Source: JBGZEX01 sp041846495
GTDB taxonomy: Bacteria > Bacteroidota > Bacteroidia > Bacteroidales > Marinifilaceae
Length of the DNA stretch: 10,346 nucleotides
Direction of reading: 5' to 3'
NCBI GenBank assembly: GCA_041846495.1
Contig: JBGZEX010000051.1
Span: 1-10,346 of the forward strand
The position numbers and the translations under genes are program-made. Below, piece by piece: positions 5,330 through 10,346 of this stretch; position 1 is the stretch's first letter, and each line of letters opens with the position of its first letter. The notes beneath the pieces are model-generated. The model was given only the letters and a program-made list of their open reading frames with translations. It had not been told where the DNA came from and did no database searches.

Positions 5330-6253
5330 TTAATCGAGACGTTTGAATTTTTCAATAATCGTTTTGCCCGGTCGAGGAGCAATTTCCCATTTTACGGTTG
5401 TCGTTTTTGTAGCGGCATCGTAAGTCGATTCTAATACCTTAATGGGAGCTGTTGCCGGCCATGTGGGCCATTCTACACTGACGATTTTATTGTTATCGTC
5501 GAATTCGTATATAACGATGTCTCCTTCTCCAAACAATCCGTTAATGGCATATAATTGTACTTTATTCGGAGATACGGTCGATAAATAAGTTTCTCCTTGG
5601 GATACGTAGATTAGATATTGCGGCCACGGACCCAATGCTTCGCATGCGTATTCGTATCGGCCTTCGAATTTGCTCTTGATTTTGATATTCAATAATAACT
5701 GTCCGAAATTACCGCTTACCAAATAACCCGGTTGTTGAGCCGATTCGATATCCATACGAATAAATGCACTTTCGGCTTTTAGTTTGTCGGTTTTTATTTT
5801 TGCAGTTACAATGGCATCCCGATTCCCTTTAGGGATGGTAACGGTGGCCGGAATGCTGATTCCATCGTTGGGGAATGACAATATGTCGTCGTCCGGAACA
5901 GAATCTTTTCCGGTTGCAGGATAGCGATTGGGTAATAAGTAACGTACGGATTTCAATACTTCCGCTCTATCCGATATCAATTTCAAATTTATGACTATAT
6001 CTTCCTGGGCTACGTCTTTGGCGGCAAGATGAACCTTACCTATTTCAACGGTTGCTTCCGCTCCTTCCACCAATACCGGAAGAGATTTCACGTGAGATAT
6101 AATCGGGAATTCGATAATTTTATTGATTTCCAAATCCTTGGCTCGAATACCGTATTCCAAATTATCGATTTTATCGTCTTTTAAGCAAGAGGTTATGCCT
6201 AAAGCCAGAAAGACGATGCCGAGAAAAAGCTTTATATTATGAGAGTTTTTCAT
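5330..6253 (-). CDS. SusE-position surface lipoprotein, DUF1735-like
   Basis: A lipoprotein of 307 residues from the ATG at 6253. A TTG six bases upstream could extend it by two residues but is less likely. The signal peptide ends in the lipobox GITSC with Cys23. The following LKDDK is charged, as in surface-exposed Bacteroidota lipoproteins. The N-terminal half resembles DUF1735-type domains, with the hallmark PATVTIPKGNRDAIVTAKI (135-153) beta hairpin. A second beta-rich domain opens with KFEGRYEYACEALGPWPQ (195-212), rich in aromatic residues (Trp210, Trp262, Trp265). Such proteins are encoded after SusC/SusD and are thought to bind ligand at the cell surface. The gene lies 18 bases after susD and before the operon terminator. 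The fold class is a fair inference; the ligand is unknown. Confidence 0.88.
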   Translation of the reverse strand: MKNSHNIKLFLGIVFLALGITSCLKDDKIDNLEYGIRAKDLEINKIIEFPIISHVKSLPVLVEGAEATVEIGKVHLAAKDVAQEDIVINLKLISDRAEVLKSVRYLLPNRYPATGKDSVPDDDILSFPNDGISIPATVTIPKGNRDAIVTAKIKTDKLKAESAFIRMDIESAQQPGYLVSGNFGQLLLNIKIKSKFEGRYEYACEALGPWPQYLIYVSQGETYLSTVSPNKVQLYAINGLFGEGDIVIYEFDDNNKIVSVEWPTWPATAPIKVLESTYDAATKTTTVKWEIAPRPGKTIIEKFKRLD

Positions 6254-6271
6254 ATTCAATATTTTTAATGA

Positions 6272-7822
6272 TTATTTTGCCCAGAAAATCTTATCGGTTT
6301 GCGGGTCTACACTCAATACGTTTCCTTTATTGGCATCGTATTCCGTAACGGGGTATACCAAGCGGGAAGGTATTTTACGACCGCTGACACTCGGATGGAC
6401 GGATAACGGGATGTCGGGTATCCCCGTACGGCGATAGTCCGTCCAAACTTCCAATCCGTTTATACCGAACATGGCAATGTATTTCTGAGTAAGAATCAGT
6501 CGAATTTTATCGGCATTTTTATCCCATACGGCAAAAGGATTTATCGCATCGTTTCCGATATAATTATTCACGATGGTATCGCATACGTTTTCCCAGTCTT
6601 TAACCTCTTCGCTTCTTCCCGGAATGTTTTTAAACTTTCCTACTTCCAGCCAACGGAACGATTCTTTTACGGCAGCTTCATAAGCTTTTTTCGCATCGCC
6701 CGCCAAGGCTCCGCGTTGAATGGCTTCTGCCTGAAGGAAGAGACTTTCGAATGAGGTGAGCAGCCATTGGTCTTGATCTACGGATTTGGCAATGCCCGGT
6801 CCTGCGACTGCGGAAGTGGCGTTCGCATCGTGGGAATTTTTATAGTCCAAATCCGTTTCTCCGAATATAATGCCTACGTAGTTATTCCCTTTATCTCCCA
6901 CGGGACGCAGAAAATACTTATAGCGGATATCGTTATTGTCCTTTGTCAAATTCAAGAAGAACTCACTGCAACGATGGTATCTGTCGACGATTTTATCGGT
7001 TTCATCCTTGTAATGTTGACTCCAATAGGGATTCATTTTATCTTTGTCCTTTTTATAATGCGGGTTTACAGCAGCGGTTTCTCCTGCTCCGAGAAAACCT
7101 ACGCCGTTGGCCGTAATTTTGGAAATCCCCGTTTTGAGTCCGGCGGCATCCAATACGTTGGTTTGGTGTATCAACAGGCGTAAATGGAGGGTATTTCCGA
7201 ATTTTCTCCATTTATTCAAATCTCCTTTGAACATGATGTCCGATTCTATAAATTTATAGTCTTTTTCGGCATCGGCATCTTTTAGAAGATTGTCGGCTTC
7301 TTCCAATAGTTTGATGAGTGCTTCATAAATTTTTTTAGCATCATCGTATGCAGGAGTACGGTTGGTGGGATCAAAAGCTTGCGAATAAGGACAGTTGTTG
7401 TATTGGTCTACAATCATGGACATACATAAAGCCCTGAGTATTTTGGAAACGCCCTGGTATGCGGTAAACCCTTTTTCCACTGCTTTGGATTCCATCGTTT
7501 TTGTCTGTTTGGCAACGTGATACGGAGTATCCCACGATTCTTGATTGAATGTGGAAGTGATGGCATAAGTTTCTACATCCAGATTGGAACCGTATCCGCC
7601 GGAACGGGAGAAATATCCCAACCAGTGTTGGATATATGCAAAATCCTTTCCCGTATGAGCCGCTAAACGGTGTAAAATGGACGGCAGCAGGAGTTCGGGA
7701 CTCATATTGGATTCGGTTGCGCTGTTGGGATTCTTATTTATATCGAAATAGGAATCGCTGCATGCCGAAAACAGAAGTGCGATTACAAGTGTAAATATAT
7801 ATGTTGTTTTTTTCATAGTCAT
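6272..7822 (-). CDS. SusD/RagB-family outer-membrane lipoprotein
   Basis: The surface lipoprotein that caps the SusC channel and captures the substrate. It has 516 residues. The signal peptide ends FSAC with lipid-bearing Cys21. SFDxxxNPN-like YFDINKNPN (25-33) and SPELLLPSIL (41-50) are typical of the SusD-like_2 subgroup, as are a TPR-type helix YDDAKKIYEALIKLLEEADN (159-178), KAYEAAVKESFRWL further on, and GLEVWTDYRRTG (456-467) with KIPSRLVYP near the C-terminus. The last two normally contribute to the family's core. The start is ATG 7822; a second ATG two codons later is equally possible. It begins 12 bases after the SusC stop, which indicates an operon. The ligand cannot be predicted: proteins of this subgroup serve glycans and other oligomers. 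Confidence 0.95.
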   Translation of the reverse strand: MTMKKTTYIFTLVIALLFSACSDSYFDINKNPNSATESNMSPELLLPSILHRLAAHTGKDFAYIQHWLGYFSRSGGYGSNLDVETYAITSTFNQESWDTPYHVAKQTKTMESKAVEKGFTAYQGVSKILRALCMSMIVDQYNNCPYSQAFDPTNRTPAYDDAKKIYEALIKLLEEADNLLKDADAEKDYKFIESDIMFKGDLNKWRKFGNTLHLRLLIHQTNVLDAAGLKTGISKITANGVGFLGAGETAAVNPHYKKDKDKMNPYWSQHYKDETDKIVDRYHRCSEFFLNLTKDNNDIRYKYFLRPVGDKGNNYVGIIFGETDLDYKNSHDANATSAVAGPGIAKSVDQDQWLLTSFESLFLQAEAIQRGALAGDAKKAYEAAVKESFRWLEVGKFKNIPGRSEEVKDWENVCDTIVNNYIGNDAINPFAVWDKNADKIRLILTQKYIAMFGINGLEVWTDYRRTGIPDIPLSVHPSVSGRKIPSRLVYPVTEYDANKGNVLSVDPQTDKIFWAK

Positions 7823-7834
7823 AAGTTTTAAACA

Positions 7835-10346
7835 TTAAAACTGAATTGTTAGATTCCAACCTAAGACACGGGTAGGAGGATTTATTGCCGAGGTAATGAT
7901 ACTTCCCACATTATCGTCGTAAACACTGAAGTCGGGATCGCTCCATTCGTTTGAATCCGGTAGCCACAGCATCAAATTTTTACCTGTAAATGCGATGTCG
8001 ATTTTTTCGATTGTATTTTGGAAATTCAACCAATTTTTGGGAATACTGTAGGATATGCTCAATTCTCTCCAACGCCATGCGGATGCACTGAACAACATAT
8101 TGGTCCCGATTGAGCGATAATTGTCGCCATGGAAAAATTCATAACAGGAATTAATGGTGATATTGGTATTGGGAACGTAAGTGTCGCCTTCTTTATAAAC
8201 GGAATTCGGGAAAACGAAGCGTTCCCTGTCGTTGGCGGCCGTAATTCTCGATGTACCGTCCCAAGCCATGGTGGTTCCCTGATGGTTGAAGGAATAGTGT
8301 CCGCCTTTGTATTCGAATACGGAAGATACGGTCAGACCTTTCCAAGTTACGGACGGAGAAACACTGACGATGTGTTTGGGCATAGTGCGTCCGAATAATT
8401 TGTTCGATTCGTCTATTTGCGGAATACCCGTTCTTTTATCCACAATTACCCGTCCCTCGGGATCGCGTTTATAATCTTTGGCTGAAATGATGAAGGCGGG
8501 TTTTCCGACCACCGCATTCGTACTGGCCATAAAATATCCTCCTACTGCAAATTCCGTATTGTCCTCATTGAGACTGAGAATTTCACTGTCGTTATAAGAA
8601 TAGCTTATTCCCAAATTAATATCTACATCGTTTATTTTCAATAGAGGATTGGCTTTGAAGGATATTTCAAAACCGTAATTCCGGAAAGAAGCTGCGTTTA
8701 CCCTGGAGAAAGTATATCCGGTGGGACGCGGAACGCGAATCCCGATGATTTGGTCGGTATTCTTCTGTGTGTAATAGGTGGCATCCAAGGTCAATCTGCT
8801 TTTCCAGAAGCTGGCTTCGAAACCGAATTCCCAACTGTCGATGAATTCCGGTTTCAGATCGGGATCGGTCAATGTGATTTCGGAAAAATATCCGGGAAGT
8901 CCTTCATAGGGGAACCCGGTTTCGATTCTGTCTCGATTTTGTACATATATGGGATCCAGTAAATAAGGAGCTATGTCGACATTTCCGGTTTTATTCCATG
9001 AAGCCCGAAGTTTGAAAAAGTTGAATATATCGGATTTCAGTATGGGGAAAGCATCCGTAAGTACGGCAGAGGCATTCACACCCGGATAGAAATAGGTGTT
9101 GTTATCTTTTGCCAATAAGGACGTTTTATCCCGACGGCCCGTAAATTCCAAGTTCAGAAAGTTTTTATAGCCGACGGCAAGACTGCCGTATACGGAAGCC
9201 GTTCTTATCATTTCTTCCCTATGTGAGGCTTGGGGTTCCCCGCTGCGTCCTGAAATGTTGAAAAGCCCTTCGATGGAGAGGGGAGAAGCACCCACGTTTA
9301 TCCTTTTGAATCTTGTTTCCCGTAAATAACTACCCAGAATAGCATTTAATTTGAAATCTTCGAATTCTTTATGTATTTTTATATAAGGTTCCGAAGATAT
9401 TCTGGTGGAGGTTCTTAAGCCTTCGTTCACTCCTTGGGGAATAAAGTGAAAACCTCTGTTCTTTTCGGCCCAAGGCGAAGGGGTGACTTGTTTGGTTTTG
9501 GTTTTGGTGTTTAGAGAATAATAGGTTAGGGCTACCCGGTAGTTGATATCTAACCAATCCGTTATTTTCAGAGCGAGGTCTGCATTGGTCAACAACTCAT
9601 GTCTTACGCCTTTTGTTCTCCAGTTGTCGATGACAAAGTATGGATTTTGCGAATATTCGCAATAATAATTATCGTATGTAGCCCATTTGTTGTTACGAAA
9701 ATCTTTATAGGATTTCAAAGGTACATGGGCTTGGGTGGCAAACACCATATCCATTACTCCATCGTGCATGCCTAAGTTTTTGGAACGGTAAAACTGGTAC
9801 ATCTCCTCGGAATTATATATATCGTAATTATGTTGGATATAGTTCGAACCGAAAGAGATTTTAAAATTTTTATATTCTTTGGCGGCGTTCATTCTTACGC
9901 CGCTTCTACGGTTTTTATCTCCCGGAAGAATACCTTTTATATGAGCGTCTTGAAAACTGAAATAGAAGTTTTTGGCGGCATAAGAAAGGTCGGTTTGCAA
10001 CGTTACTCCCGTATCGAAAAACTTTTTTCTGTTATTTTTTATAGGAGCGTAGGGAACTTCCTGTTGAGAACCGTCCTCCAAAGGTTTTCCGAGTTTCACC
10101 ATACTTCCGTCATATGCCGGTCCCCAAGATTCGTTTTCATAGGGAATAAATTCTCCGTTGGAACCGCTTCCGAACCGGGTCTGGAATTTCGGGAAAAAGG
10201 ATATGCTGGAAAATTGAGCCGAGAAACTGAGAGTTACTTGGGGTTTATCGTTAGCCGAACCGGATTTGGTGGTTACGACAATAACTCCGTTACGAGCATC
10301 CGGACCGTAAATGGCTGCAGCCGAAGTTCCTTTTAAAACATTTACA
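7835..10346 (-). CDS. SusC/RagA-family TonB-dependent transporter (5' end outside window)
   Basis: The outer-membrane beta-barrel channel of a SusCD importer, energised by TonB. 836 codons are visible and the frame stays open past the window edge, so the signal peptide, any carboxypeptidase-D-like N-domain and the start of the plug lie outside. An internal ATG at 10102 is not the start. The first visible residues, VLKGTSAAAIYGPDARNGVI, are the SusC plug signature (usual form VLKGASAAALYGSRAANGVI), with Pro-Asp where Ser-Arg is common. A later stretch has PGDKNRRSG, followed by many alternating aromatic strands. The protein ends VLGWNLTIQF, the terminal Phe expected for BAM-inserted barrels. 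It precedes susD by 12 bases. No sign of frameshift is seen in the barrel. Confidence 0.97.
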   Translation of the reverse strand, partial: VNVLKGTSAAAIYGPDARNGVIVVTTKSGSANDKPQVTLSFSAQFSSISFFPKFQTRFGSGSNGEFIPYENESWGPAYDGSMVKLGKPLEDGSQQEVPYAPIKNNRKKFFDTGVTLQTDLSYAAKNFYFSFQDAHIKGILPGDKNRRSGVRMNAAKEYKNFKISFGSNYIQHNYDIYNSEEMYQFYRSKNLGMHDGVMDMVFATQAHVPLKSYKDFRNNKWATYDNYYCEYSQNPYFVIDNWRTKGVRHELLTNADLALKITDWLDINYRVALTYYSLNTKTKTKQVTPSPWAEKNRGFHFIPQGVNEGLRTSTRISSEPYIKIHKEFEDFKLNAILGSYLRETRFKRINVGASPLSIEGLFNISGRSGEPQASHREEMIRTASVYGSLAVGYKNFLNLEFTGRRDKTSLLAKDNNTYFYPGVNASAVLTDAFPILKSDIFNFFKLRASWNKTGNVDIAPYLLDPIYVQNRDRIETGFPYEGLPGYFSEITLTDPDLKPEFIDSWEFGFEASFWKSRLTLDATYYTQKNTDQIIGIRVPRPTGYTFSRVNAASFRNYGFEISFKANPLLKINDVDINLGISYSYNDSEILSLNEDNTEFAVGGYFMASTNAVVGKPAFIISAKDYKRDPEGRVIVDKRTGIPQIDESNKLFGRTMPKHIVSVSPSVTWKGLTVSSVFEYKGGHYSFNHQGTTMAWDGTSRITAANDRERFVFPNSVYKEGDTYVPNTNITINSCYEFFHGDNYRSIGTNMLFSASAWRWRELSISYSIPKNWLNFQNTIEKIDIAFTGKNLMLWLPDSNEWSDPDFSVYDDNVGSIITSAINPPTRVLGWNLTIQF

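Noticed and set aside
6767..7183. 138-codon + strand frame opposite susD, and similar frames opposite susC (for example 9830-10336)
   Set aside because: They are antisense shadows of long genes with clear family motifs, without independent evidence.

Overview
The window looks like chromosomal DNA from a member of the Bacteroidales. The grounds are the outer-membrane SusC/SusD pair with a third surface lipoprotein, short lipoprotein signals ending in Ser-Cys or Ala-Cys, Bacteroidota-type promoter elements (TTTG and TAnnTTTG), the absence of clear Shine-Dalgarno sequences, and a 5S-tRNA-Met arrangement that fits the end of a Bacteroides-type rRNA operon. I cannot name a genus from sequence alone.

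Layout. Bases 1-570, + strand: the tail of an rRNA operon (5S rRNA, a hairpin, tRNA-Met, a strong intrinsic terminator), then an independently promoted tRNA-Pro(GGG) with its own terminator. Bases 570-1840: a gene-poor, apparently eroded stretch. It holds two small overlapping minus-strand reading frames and, further upstream, the frame-shifted C-terminal remnant of another gene. I recognise none of these. Bases 1840-3297, - strand: a secreted protein of about 485 residues whose His and Cys motifs recall clan CD (gingipain-like) cysteine peptidases, followed by a probable terminator and preceded by a palindromic promoter region. Bases 3298-3640: intergenic, with repeats and hairpins. Bases 3641-5138, - strand: a two-gene unit, mrp (P-loop Fe-S carrier type ATPase) then tsaE (tRNA t6A biogenesis ATPase), 4 bases apart. 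Bases 5252-5283: a strong terminator. Bases 5330-10346, - strand: an operon of susC-like (5' end outside the window), susD-like and a DUF1735-like lipoprotein gene, with 12-18 base gaps.

How it fits together. All protein genes read leftwards, towards the rightward rRNA/tRNA unit, so the two transcription blocks converge in the eroded region. The SusC/SusD/lipoprotein operon should build one outer-membrane uptake complex: SusD and the lipoprotein capture a ligand at the surface and the TonB-dependent channel SusC imports it. No glycoside hydrolase, peptidase or regulator belonging to this locus is visible, so its substrate is open. Mrp and TsaE are housekeeping. The secreted peptidase-like protein is the least-explained intact gene here.

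Limits: domain calls come from reading motifs by eye. No searches or alignments were run.
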